A stretch of DNA of 64,000 nt from Alnus glutinosa (Eukaryota; Streptophyta; Magnoliopsida; Fagales; Betulaceae). Under the pieces are notes generated by a model. That model made no database searches, was not told the origin of the DNA, and saw only the letters and a list, made by a program, of their open reading frames with translations. Shown piece by piece: positions 21,161 to 33,900 of the stretch; the stretch's first letter is position 1, and each line of letters begins with the position of its first letter. Made by a program: the position numbers and the translations under genes. The stretch is from NCBI RefSeq assembly GCF_958979055.1, contig NC_084889.1:8797761-8861760 (forward strand), written 5' to 3'.

Positions 21161-24100
21161 TTAATCAACCAGCAGTACCTGCTTTTCAGTATTAGATTCC
21201 AACAAAGATGCCGTGTCATCCTCAAAAAGCCTGACATGGCAGAGCTTTCCACCAGCTTCATCGGCAAAACTAATTTTCTTCCTCTCCTTGTGGACTGCGT
21301 TTCCTGAAGAAGCAGAACCTGTCTCAGTCAATCCCTGACATTGATTGACCGAAATTCCAACAGCTTCATCAGCAAAAGTAGATTTCTTCGTTTCCTTTTG
21401 GACTACATTTCCGGAAGAACCAGAACCTTTCTCAGTCATTCTCTGCAATTAACAGAAGGAAATAAATCTAAAAAAAATACCTCAATGCCATGAACAAGTA
21501 ATTAATCATTTTGTTTCAATTATCAAGACCCAAATAAGACGTTTCTGCTTCTTCTCTCTTCAATAGTATGAGAAAAGGAACAAACCATGATTCTACAAAA
21601 GCGGTTGCAGTCCCTTGACATCATGGAAATCCATCTTCTTGTGCCTTCTTCAACTCTTGTCGCACTGTTAATGGCCATTCTTGCCTGCCAATATACAGGA
21701 TGCTCTTAAGAGAAGGATGATATCTATACGCATGCTTCTTCTTCTTTTTTAATAATACTCATCACCGAAAAAGATTTCTATATGCACATATACATTTGTG
21801 TACACTTGTAGAATTATGTAAAAATTTCTATACGAGCAACTATAAACCATATAAGACGACAGTAGTTTTACTTTAACAAAGTTTCAAGAGAAGTTTTAAA
21901 TTTCAGTTTATAGTATGCAGAACTAAGAATCTATATTCTATTAAACGCAACATGCTGATCAAGGCATTCAAGGATATTAGCAAGGAGACAAAGGCATCAA
22001 GCAAGCTTTATAGGAGCATTAAAGTTGGACGTGATTCATCAACAATGAGTCCAGTTTTAACTTGTATGGAAGTCAAACAAGCCAAAGCTATCCTATCACC
22101 GCTGTTAAATCAACCATTACACACATGAGGAGTAGATTACACTTGCCCATTTATAAATAAACCAAGGAAAAAAAAAAACTCACAAAGAGAGTCTCCCAAA
22201 TAAAGAAGGAAAAGTAAATTAATCTATGGATTGTAAACCTCCACACAGTTCAAACACAACATTAAGAAAATCATATAGTAAAAAGGAAAACCCAAACATT
22301 ATCAATGAAGCAAGCCAATGTTAAGACAGTTTGATAAGCCCCACTACCTCTAAAGACCAATATAAGACATCAAAGTAGGTAACAAGTAAGATTAACTGAG
22401 ATAGAGGGACGCATGAGCATGCATCTTATTGATTCAACCATCAAAGTGTCAAGGATCCATAGCAAATGGGAATCCAGTGACACTGTACGATATGCAATAA
22501 TACTAAACTGTAAACATTACTTTGATTTATATTTACTGAAATTATGGCATCTTAATAAATTTGAAAAACAAAACAAAACGGAAGATTTTTCAGCTACAAA
22601 ACCCAGTTCAACATATAATACTTCTTTACCTCCTAAAAAGTAAACATCTATTTTCAGTTTACATATAATAACTCACCCTATCCACGTTATATTTCAAGGA
22701 AGAAGCTGGACAGGCTTGAGGGATCAACCTCTCTTCCAAAATGTCCTTCATGGTCTTCAACTCCTTTGTAAGTTTCATAGCAAGACATTCAAAGTCTTTC
22801 ATCTGCTGCTGTGAGAAATCTATGGCACTCTGTGAACAGCTTTGGATGGAGGTGCACCCAGTGCTGAAACGCGGTGCAGCACAAGAAAGATAAGGAACCT
22901 TGGGAGCACCTGAGGGATGGAAGCCTCTCTTATAATTCTTTGGTTTCCTAGTAATTTTTGGGGGGGTAATATTCAATTCAGATCCCCTGATCCAATCAGG
23001 TCCTTCAACTCTTCCAAACTTATTCTTCCCAAAGTATTCCCTCCTACATTCTTAAATCATCACGGCACAAAACAAATAAATCAGATAGTAAATGGGCACA
23101 GAGAATCTCAAAGTGCTTTGATCATAACAATAATAAGATAAAAATATATATATATATATATACATATAATGAAACGATGACAAAATCACTAAAAATGAAA
23201 TTTGAATGACAGAACCAAAGTCATTTCTCAGCATCAGTCATGATCTTATTTTTGAGAAGTTGTAAAAAGAAAGCTTCCCTTATTTTGAGAGTTAGGTGAT
23301 ACCAAAAACATCTTTTAAAATAAATGCAAAACACATGGATTCATGGAACATTTATAGTTGACACAGTTCCAAGAAAGCCCTCTGCTTCTCTTTAGCAGCA
23401 CAAGAATGGTTCGTTGTTCCATGAATTAACAGTTGTTACAACTCTGAAATGGGGAACCTGAAATGATACTCGATAATTCTCACTGACTATTCAACTGGTT
23501 TTGCTTTTAAACAGTATGATGAACTCCATGTTAGTCTTTCCTTGTTGTTTTCCTTCACTCTTTTGGATCAATTTAGTAAGAGGAGATTTCAAAAAGACTT
23601 AAAAAAGATTTTGATATATCGCCGCTGCTATATGTTTGCATGATTTACCGCATATTTTAATCTTTATACATTTAATATGGCTTTTAATTTTTAATACTAG
23701 GCACACCCTGGATTATCTTTGTCATCTAAACACCTCATAGGAACGAAATGCATTTGGCATAAACATGAAGGTTTCATACACTTACTGTAATATTCATCGT
23801 CAGGTAACTCAAAGGAATCCATAGCCTGGAGGAGTCTTTCCCGAGAAGTTGGAGAAATGGCCTGAAGGTGAAAACACATGATGAAAAACAAGATCCAACT
23901 ATGTAAATCAAGCCAAATAAATATACAATTGACATTCACATACCTTTCTGGTTGCAAACAGCCTCTCAGGAGGATGCTGCGGTTTTGAACCATGACAATA
24001 TCCAAATCCAACTGTTGTTATAAGCTCATCCGTAGCATCAAAGGGATGGATCCCTACTGAGACATTTATCTCTGCATTAGAACAGGCAGACTTTTGGGGT

Positions 24101-25746
24101 TGATTCTCTCCAGTTGTAGGTGAATTATCCTCAATAGAACCCAAACAGCTATTAGGACTCAAGCTACGGTCACAGGTAGAGCTGGCTATAACACTTACTT
24201 CAGGATTAGAAGGTAAATCAGCTGTGATGCTATCCTCAAATACATATGCATCATCTCCACCACATAGTTCCATGCCTTGAGGGCTCTTATGAATGGTCAT
24301 ATGCGGCACTTGAACCTCAATATCATTGCCATTATGCGATATTTCATTCATACAAGGGCTACTTTGAGAGATACCAGAAATATAAGAACTATGATCTGTT
24401 GATGAAGAAATGATTTCTGTGAAGGTGTCATTAGGAACTGGATGGATTTCTATCTCAGATTCTGGTACAGGAAAATCTGAGCACTCATGATTGGTTGTTT
24501 CTGTATTATCTCGCTTCACAGAATCCTCACATGGGGACCTTACATTCTGAAAAGACTTGGGATCTGCAAGTTCCATATATTCATAACACACTTCATTAGC
24601 AACACAATGTTTTGGTTCCTTTGTCAAAAATATTGACAGCTGAGTCTCTGAAACATATTCATTAGCTGTCTCACACAGCTCACTAGATATCATTCCAGAC
24701 GAACCCCCTGGCTCATCACAAAGCAAGGAAGGATCGCCACCAATACTTTGGCAGTCTGAGCAATCAGGTTCAGGAACATCAACTTTAATATTGATAGCTG
24801 GCCACAAATCCCCACCAGATTGCGGCAATACTTCATCACTTGGGACCTGTTCAGATTTAACAATTGATACGGCTCTTTGAGGTGAAGTTGAGACATGGTT
24901 TTTCACGCGCTTTTTCTTCGCCTTCACATTCTTTGAAAGTTTAGATTTCAAACTACTGAGAGTTATCTCGTGACTGGTTGTTTCTGTATTATCTCGCTTC
25001 ACAAAATCCTCACATGGGGACCTTACATTCTGAAAAGACTTGGGATCTGCAGGTTCCATATATTCATAACACACTTCATTAGTAACACAATGTTTTGGTT
25101 CTTTTGTCAAAAAAATTGACACCTGAGTCTCCGAAACATATTCAGATTTAACAATTGATATGGCTCTTTGAGGTGAAGATGAGACATGGTTTTTCATGCG
25201 CTTTTTCTTCACCTTCGTATTCTTTGAAAGTTTAGATTTCAAACTACTGAGAGGCTCCTTGAGATCAAAATCTTCTTCCTCTGTTTGGACTTGTTCTAAA
25301 CTGGAGTAAGTTTCAGAAGTTTCTTTACTTAGTTCAACATATTTTGAATGTTTCCTTTTCTTCGCTTTACATCTCTCCTTTATTTGCTTCAATGTCATAT
25401 TGCCAAATCCTGAATCACCTGAGTCACTATTAATTCTCTCTTCATCACCATTGCAAAATAAGTCGGAAGTTTCAGGCTCCCTTTTGATCGTTCTTCTGTA
25501 CACCATATGTAGACGCGGGCTTTTGACCTCAATCCTATCATTGTCAAACGAAAAACTCTCAAACTCATTCTTTGGACGAAGTGTTGGAAGCAAATCGTGA
25601 TTTTTGGCATCTACAGCCTCATATATTTCTTGGAGCTTCCTCAACTTGAGTGCAGGCCTTCCACGAGTAATATTGAGGATTTTTGTCACCAAACCACCTT
25701 CAACAGCTTGGATAAAGTGCAAATGACTGCAACTCCTTAAATCCAT
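21161..25746 (-). CDS. Plant protein of unknown function, probably nuclear
   Basis: Supported exons in gene order: 23944-25746 (601 codons from ATG; the product begins MDLRSCSHLHFIQAVEGG), 23786-23861, 22677-23040, 21586-21684 and 21161-21442 (stop TAA at 21161-21163). The last three join in phase 0. The product is rich in Lys/Arg tracts (KAKKRKHSK, KVKKKRMKN) that could be nuclear localisation signals. It contains ISPTSRERLLQAMDSFELPD, then YLSCAAPRFSTGCTSIQSCS with a following helical segment (QQQMKDFECLAMKLTKELKT), and ends KISFADEAGGKLCHVRLFED. I recognise a conserved plant family of unknown function but cannot name it. The 23786/23040 junction does not close in phase, so a small exon or different splice site is missing there. 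Large in-frame duplications are described separately. Confidence 0.75.
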
Positions 25747-27036
25747 TAGATGATGATGAAACTTATACTCTTTGCTTTAGTTCAGGTACACGTTCACTAC
25801 AGTAGCTAAAATGCCTGTCCTGAAGCAAACAGAAACTTTACTCATAAACAGGCAAAATTTAATAACACAGAATCAAAGTGATCATAAATGGTACAGTGTG
25901 CCCAACGATGGTAAAAGTGCTAACTAAAACATACCCTTTTTCTTAGGAACTACCTCACAAATAACCAAACAGTCCCAATAAAAGATAACAACTTTCCATT
26001 CACAAGATTGCTGGCTCAGACAAGGACATGAAAGAAATATTGGAAATTCTCCTTCTCACAAGAAGTCTACTGCACATAAACTAATGCATGATAGATAAAA
26101 TGATATTTATTTACTTTTCACGGAGTTCACGCTATACAGCATAATTAGAATCACCAACTTTGGAGAAAGTAACTTTTCTTTATTTATAACCAAGTTTGGA
26201 GAACATGATAATTAAAAGAAAAAAAATAATTAAAAAAAAAAAATGGACCATGAAACTTTATACGTTATAGCTATCTATCAACCTGGATGGAGCAACAATA
26301 GTGAATGCATGAGCAATGTAAAAACATGGGGAGACATGGGAAATCATCAAAACAATAAATTATTGACTTAAAAGAAAAAAAAAATACCTTTATTTAAAAG
26401 ATTATAACTATAGATATCCAATTTTGACTCTAGGTAAGCAAGAAATTTTGAACATAAGTAGTTCAAAAAAAAAAAAAAGATTTGTGGGAGCTCAGCTAAG
26501 GGTTGTGTTTAATTGCATAACATCAGATTCGACTTGGAATATCAATTCTCTGCAATTATAGCAATCTGCATCTACTATGGAAAATATCTTTAAGAATTTG
26601 AGGCCTAAGGAGGTAAAATTCAATTCTAAATCCAATGCTAGATGCAGAAACCATACGGTGGAAGGGGAATTGAGACCTCCAAATCCAAAATTCCCAATTC
26701 CTTACAGCCAAACACAGCCTTGCACCCCAAATTTCTCAAAATGTTCATGTGGAAAACGCATCAACGTGGAAATGTACAAAATCAACCAATCGCATTTTCG
26801 TCCACAGAAACCCTAGGTCCAAATATAATAAAAGCAATCCATAAACCTAATATCCAAAACTCATTAAAAAAAAAAAAAAAATCCCTCCAAAAAAGGTTCG
26901 ATAATCTGAGAAAAATATCGAAAAACGAAACGGCGCCGCTGACGCGCAGATCTAACTCTTTGATGAAACACTAAGCCCTCAAGATGCAGATCTAAAAAAT
27001 AATTAAAAAAAAAAAAAGGGAGCTTACATGTGCTTA
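25747..27036. other. Probable 5'UTR intron, A+T-rich
   Basis: No protein frame with recognisable content. The two plus-strand frames near 26.6-27.0 kb lie antisense to the gene and have no domain. Several A-runs are present. Confidence 0.5.
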
Positions 27037-27240
27037 CCAGAGAGTAAACGCTCCGTTTCACCAGGAGAGGCAGAGAGGAGCTGGGACTAGATCGTGAAAT
27101 GGGAGTTCCGGCCGATAGATGGAGATAGAGAAGTGTGGACTGGGGCTAAAAGCGGAAATAGCTTTCAGAGCTGTCGCGCCAGACTTGTTTGGCGGGAAGG
27201 GCTGCTTTTTCTTGAGTAAAATACTGTACTGACGACGTTT
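27037..27240 (-). promoter_or_regulatory. Probable 5'UTR exon and promoter with E2F-like site
   Basis: A CTCTG/GTAAGC donor at 27037 ends a stretch with no good start codon, about 1.3 kb before the ATG at 25746. This suggests a noncoding first exon and a long 5'UTR intron. TTTGGCGGGAA at 27188-27198 matches the plant E2F consensus, and a G-box-like CACGTG is at about 27286. Regulation by E2F is inference. Confidence 0.5.
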
Positions 27241-29656
27241 TTGAAAGAACAAAGTTTGGATATTCCTCTAATTCCGGTCTATAACACGTGGCTTTTATTT
27301 GTCTTACATGAGAATTACATGTTTTATAACAAAATGTGTGTAATAATTATATGTACTAAAATATAAATCTCAATTTTATTTTTATTTTTTTTATGAAAAT
27401 TTGTTCTCCATCAAATGTTATAAAATGTTGCTGAAAATAGCATATATTTACTTTATTCATTCAAATTTATTCTCAACAACAACTATCTCCCCTACCCACT
27501 TCCATTTTCTTCCTATTTCTTCCTATTTCTTTCATCTATTTGAGCCTAAATCGATACATTGGGTAAGCAATCAAAGATAACCCTATTTCATGAGATTGAA
27601 TGGGTTAAATTCTTGTTCGTCAAGCAACAACACTTGCGATGTAAATGCAACAACAAACGTTTAGCTCCGCACATGTATATTAAGTCCCCTCGGCATAAGC
27701 CTTTGAGCATAAAGTATTGAAAATATCAATAGTACCGCTTTTAAGCGGGCCGCACTTATTACCCATGCTTAAACAAGCTGCTGCGAATGAGAAAACTATG
27801 AGCGTCACGAAAAAATAAATGAGAAAGTTGTAAAATAATTAATGTCGAGACAAAAACGTGAACAACAACAATTCAGCTTAACAACGAAGTAATAAAAATA
27901 AATCTCAATTTAATAGACTAGACAACAAAAAAAAAAAGAAAAAGAAAAAAGACTTTGTCTTTTTAATGCAAGTGTAACACCTATAATTTTAACTCCAACG
28001 ATTTAAGTATTTTAACTTTGAGAATAATGAGAATTCTTTATATTTTATGAAAATAATTTTTCCTTAATTTATAGAATTATATTCGGTAAATCTAGAGAAA
28101 TGATTTATTATTTGAATAGTTGATGAAGGATTTATTCTAGGCTTTAATTTATCAACATAATCGTAAAGCCCTTCCCCTAACACAAGGAACTCCCGTGCAC
28201 CACCAGGAATGGCAAAAGATGCAGAACGTGCCCATCACGCGCGGCCCAAAGTGTAGAACCCCCTGGCGCGTGATGACCACGCGCCGACTCTCGATGAGCT
28301 TTCCGTCTGCAGCGGGCAATGGCTGAACCAGAGGTTGACGACGAGCATGGCTGGGGGGCACGTGTCAACTAGAAGGCGGTGGATCAGCGCAAATCTAGCT
28401 TCAAAGAATGATACAAACTGAGGCACGACCAAATCTCTCCACCAGTGACACGAGCGGCGAGCTCTCCTCCACTGGAACTCCTTTGGAGTGTTTTCCTGCC
28501 ACGAACAAACAACTAAAGGAACTAGAAAACTATACAAACTTCCATAGACCAACCGGACTAGGAAAACTAAAACTACCACCGGAAAAAGCCCGGGGGACTC
28601 AAAATTCCACAGTTCTAGTGACTAGGAGACTCTAGCCTCCACTGAAACAACCAGGGAGGAACCAAAACCTAAGGGCTAAGAGAAGAAGAAAAACCAGGAG
28701 GAGGGGGGTTTGGAACCTCCCTCCCCCGGCCAAGGACACCACTGTAAGGGAGAAGGTTATGGAGAAAATGATAACAAAAGAGAGAGAAAATGAAGTTCAA
28801 CTTCAACTTGAGGTACAAATCCTTTAGAATACTATACACTATTGAATTTTAATATTACATGGTATGAACTTCAAAATTGTAATAAAATCAATTATTTCTG
28901 CCAAGAAATATTAAAATAAAATTGAGAAAAGTCCTCTCAACTTTCAATTGGCCTGAAAAAAAAAAGTTGGGTAATTCCAAAACAATTATCTTATTGGTGT
29001 AGACATGAATAATCTTTGATAACTGGCTGCGATTAAGGCTAGGTCTGTGTTCATTTTTATTTCATTTAATCTCGTGGTATAATTCAAGGGTTTAATTTAA
29101 AAATATATAAACAAAGAGTGAGGTCTTATTTAGAAAACACCAGCATGATATTAATGCATTTTTAAAATTAATTATTATTATTAAAATATAAAATATTTGG
29201 AGTATTTCTTTTATTACAATGCCTTATAATTTTCAAACTCACATTGTAAAAATGAATGCCATGTAGATTGTCGTGTGACATTTTATATTCTAGTGGTTGG
29301 CCTAAAAAATGTTACGTAAACTGCGATATCAGTTTATAAGTGCAATAACATGACAGTTCATATTTTAGTAACTGGCGTAGTAAATATTACATGAACTGTA
29401 ACACCAGTTTGTAAAAATTATATCCACATGGGATGTTTTAAATTTTTCTTCAAATTTTAAAGAACAACCTTCCTTTTTCTCTTTTGAAAAATACTATATA
29501 TCATATTCTTTATTTGAGAGAATGCCTCATTTTTTTTTTCTTTTTATTTATTTTGCATTATTTATTTATTAAGTTAGAAGAGAGAGAATGAGGGGTGAGA
29601 GTAAGAAGAGTTTTTTATGAAGTTGAAGGAAAATGAATAATGAGAGAAAAAAAAAA
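27241..29656. other. Intergenic region with an unassigned repeat
   Basis: At about 28150-28760 a G+C-richer stretch (CATCACGCGCGG, GGCGCGTGATGACCACGCGC) resembles in style the flank of the copia element at 50640-50780 (ACGCGTGAGATCCACGCGCC) and may be the same repeat family. Near 29250-29410 a noncoding segment is duplicated locally. No gene supported. Confidence 0.45.
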
Positions 29657-30598
29657 GAGAAAAGTACACATAACCCCCTCAAACTACCACATCATTGTCA
29701 ATGTACCCCCCAAACTACCAATTGTGTCAATCTCCCCCCTTAAACTACCAAAAAATGTCAATGTCCCCCTAATGACAAAAATGCCCTTCATAAAATTATT
29801 AAAATAAAATAAAAACTAAAAAAAATTATTAAAAAAATATAAAATAACAAAAAATTATTCCAAAAAAAAAATTAAAAATTAAAACTGTTTTTTATTTTTT
29901 TTTTAAATAATAATTTTCAGTTTTTTTTCCATTTTTTTTTTTTAAAAAATTGTTCTTTTTCGTTTTTTTAATTTAATAAAAACTGGTTTTTTTTCATTTG
30001 TTTTATTTTTTAAAAAATAAATAAATAAATTTCAGTTATTTTTTGTTTTTTCGTTTTTTTTTTAAAAAAAAATGTTCTTTTTCGTTTTTTAATTTAATAA
30101 AAACTGTTTTTTTCTTTTCATTTGTTTTATTTTTTTAAAAAATAAATAAATTTCAGTTATTTTTTGTTTTTTTTCTTTAAAAAAATTTGTTATTTTTCGT
30201 TTTATAATTTAATAAAAACTGGTTTTTTTATTTTTTTATTTTTTTCATTTGTTTTTTTTTTAAAAAAAATCAGTTATTTTTTATTTACTTTTAAAAAAAA
30301 ATTAAAAAATTTGTTCTTTTTTTTTAAAATATTTTTTTTCGTTTTTTATTTAATTTTTTAAAATTTTTTATTATTATTATTCTTAAGTTTTTTTAGTTTT
30401 AGTTTTAACTTTTTTGAATTTATGAGGACATTTTTGTCTTACTAAAAAAAAATTAGGGTCATTTTTGTCTTTTTGTTGGTCTTAGGGGGGGCATTGACAT
30501 TTTCTGGTAGTTTAGGGGGGGAGATTGACACAATTGGTAGTTTATGGGGTACATTGACAATTGAGTGGTAGTTTGAGGGGGTTATGTGTACTTTTCCC
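29657..30598. mobile_element. Long-armed foldback transposon, non-autonomous
   Basis: The left arm starts GAGAAAAGTACACATAACCC and the right arm ends GGGTTATGTGTACTTTTCCC. The arms match over more than 130 bp (CTCAAACTACCAC, AACTACCAATTGTGTCAAT and CCCTAATGACAAAAATG with their inverses). Between them lies T/A homopolymer-rich DNA with repeated TTTTTCGTTTTT words. The flanks are A-runs, so a 9-bp duplication of A is possible but not provable. No transposase. Related copies lie at 14985 and 17055. Confidence 0.82.
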
Positions 30599-30997
30599 AA
30601 AAAAAAATGTATGAATGGTGATTTTAAGGCTTGGTTCTTCAAAATTTGAAGAAAGTGACGTGAATAATGACATTGATATTTATTAATTTTTAAATAATAA
30701 TAATAAAAAAACATATTAACATTTGCATTCGAAATTCAAAAGGCCAATATAAACCCAGATAAACCTCTGACCAACCAGATTGAAAAAAAAGGGAAATGCT
30801 CAAAATATTCACGGTGCACAAAACAAGTGCACTACTACAAGCCAAAGTGGAGTGGGTCCCGTGAGTGCATGAATACTTGTTGTGCACCCTGACCCACCAA
30901 CCGCCAGACATGTATTCACAAAGCCAAAAATCAAATAAATAAGCCGCTCTTGACATTTCCGTTTGTTGCTCTCGCTGTCTCTCGACTCTCTCCCAAA

Positions 30998-33900
30998 ATG
31001 AAGGCATCTTTGAAGGGCAGATTCGAAACGGAGAAAAGCAGCGGCCCAGCCGCTGCCGCCTCTTTCGTTTTTAATGCCGGAGATGTCAAGCTGCGAGCTT
31101 CCTTGACCGACGCTACTGTCGTCAACGGCCCCAGCTTAACCGGCTTGGCTCTAGCCGTCGAGAAACCTGGATTCTTCATCGCTGACTACAACGTCCCCAA
31201 AAAGGTACTCCCTGTTTGCCCCAAACAATTTCGAGTAAAGCCATGTTTGGTTAATAATAAGTCGTTATTGTAAGTGATTGCTATTATTGTGTTAAAATTC
31301 AGCCTCTTTTTTTTGGGTGTTATTTCGTTTAGTGTAACGGTGAGTTAGGGTTTAGTCATAAGATCTTGAATCATGTAGCAGGTTAGAGGTGAAATGGTTG
31401 TTTTAAGATTATAAAGTGTAAACAATTTCCTTGAATTTCTCAGTTACCAAACAGAGTATTAGGTTTCTTATATTTTAGTACACACGCATATAGTAGTTAG
31501 GTATGACAGATGTGTGTATGACCAGAGCTGTTATTATCCTTGTCAATATTGCGGTGTGTGGAGCAGGATTTTCGGTTTCAGTTCATGAACACAGTTAGGA
31601 TTGCGGAGAAACCATTGAATCTGACTTACATTCACAGCAGAGGAGACAACAGGACCATTTTGGATGGAACCCTGGTGGTTGATTCGGCTAACAAGCTGTC
31701 GGTGAATCACGCACTTGGCTCGGGAAATTTCAAGTTGAAGTACGCTTATGTGCATGGAGGAGTGACAACGTTTGAACCGTGCTACGATTGGGCAAAGAAT
31801 ACCTGGGACTTTGCAGTGGCGCGGAAGGTTTATGACGATGATGTGTTGAGGGCCACGTACCAGACATCGAGCCAAGTTTTGGGACTGGAGTGGTTGAGGA
31901 ACTCGAAGCAGAACGGCTCTTTCAAGGTACATAAATTATTTTTCTTGTGTTATGGGTGTTTTCTAAGACTTGCTTTTCCTAGTTGTGCTGAGAATGGGAT
32001 GTTTAAATTAGCATCTGTATTGATTGTAGTTCCACATTTGAATTGCTATTCAGTGTTTTAGAGCTAAAATGAGGCAGTTGAGGTTGCATTTTGCTATTTA
32101 TGCATAAAATATAAGAACTTTGATAACTGACCTGTTTGGGAAAATCAAAATGTGATTGGAATTAGAATGTGCCAATTGATTGCTGGGAGAAGATTTAATC
32201 ATGATTTTGTATATTTTAGAAGCTCATTGGGGGTGTATTCCTAAACCTATCTAAATCGAATCTAATGATTAAACTAAAGAAATCTGTCAAAGTCTTGTTA
32301 AAGTGTTCCACGTCAGCAAGAGATACATGACCTGCGCACTTTATAAGTCATGGACACATCTCATTTCTCAATGCGTTTTTTGAGAGTAAGGCTCATGGAC
32401 TTTTACATGGTATCAGAACGGGTTTCTAGGACGATGATGAGCCTTTCCCTCTCGATGTTGAATACGTGTTTGGCCAAAGTTGCCACACGTGAGGGGGTGT
32501 GTTAAAGTGTCACATATCGTCAAAAGACACATGACCTTGATACTTTATAGGCCATGGACACCCCTCATCTCTCAAGGTGTATTTTGAGAGTGATTAAGGC
32601 TCATTGACTTTTACATGGTGTCAGAGCAGGTTCCATTGACGATGTTGGGCATTTTCCTCCCGTTATTGAACACGTGTTTGGTCAAAGATGTCACACGTGA
32701 GGAGGCATGTTAAAATGTCTCACATCGCAAAGAGATTACTGACATGAGAAGTTTATAAGTCATGGACACCCCTTCTCTTTAAATGTGTCTTTTCAGAGTG
32801 AGTAATGTTAATGGACTTTTACATGGTATCAGAGCAGGTTCATTGGACGATGATGGCATTTTCCTCCTGATGTTGAACACGTATTTGGCCAAAATGTTGC
32901 CACACGTGAGGGGGCGTGTTAAAGTGTGTTAAAGTGTCCCACATCACCAAAAGATATATAATATGGGCACTTTATAAGCCATTGACACCTCTTCTCTCTT
33001 AAGGCGTCTTTTAAGAGTGAGTAAGGCTCATAGATTTTTACAAGTCTCCCTAGCTTTCCAGCAATAGTCTGAATGAGTTCTCTAATAACTAGGGATGGAC
33101 GGTGCTAACATTAGCTTGCTACATACGTAGACACATATGAGCACTTAAATTTGGAAATTGTTATTTTCATTAACTCTAGGAATTGGTGAAGAGCCAGTGG
33201 TAAGAGGTACCATATTTTGCATATACATATGTATGCATGTTTATATGTATATAGGGTTGGTTCAAGTTACAGCTGGTGTAACTTTTTGTAATGTTACACC
33301 ACTCTAAAACTTTTCATTAGGTCAATATTTTGCCAGAGCTACAGCTGAACTATATCCTTCACATGCTTGTCATGTATATCAAATTTCATATCAATTTTCT
33401 TTTAGTTTCAATCCAGAACTCACGTGTTCACTAGATTTTTGGAAGATAAGAAAGCCGCATTTTTGAACATTTGTAGATGAGATACTTAGTAATCATGTCT
33501 GTTGTAATACTATATTGAAAATTTTGAAATTGGTGTTTGTCATGGTGGTGCTGTATGCCTGATTGCCAGTCAGGGGCATGATTATGAAAATCCATCTTAA
33601 AATTTTATGATTTTATGATCTCAAAAACTCAAAACAATCCGGGTCCCTACTAAAACGTAAAAATTAATGGAAAGAGGTAGATTAACTATATTGACCAATA
33701 TCAGTGGGAAGTGTAAAAACCCCAGTCTTAAGATTCAGACCCAAAATTTATAGCTGAAACATAATGTTATGTGCAAAACTTACTAGTTTTAAACATAATA
33801 TAGACCTTTAATTGCAATATATATATTTTTTAATCATATATCTACGTTGTTAGTTTTTGTTTTCATAGTTTATAAAATCTTATGATCCGTGGTTTGTCCT

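Noticed and set aside
30164-30361. Plus-strand frame rich in Phe, Lys and Leu
   Set aside because: It lies in the homopolymer core of the foldback element at 29657-30598.
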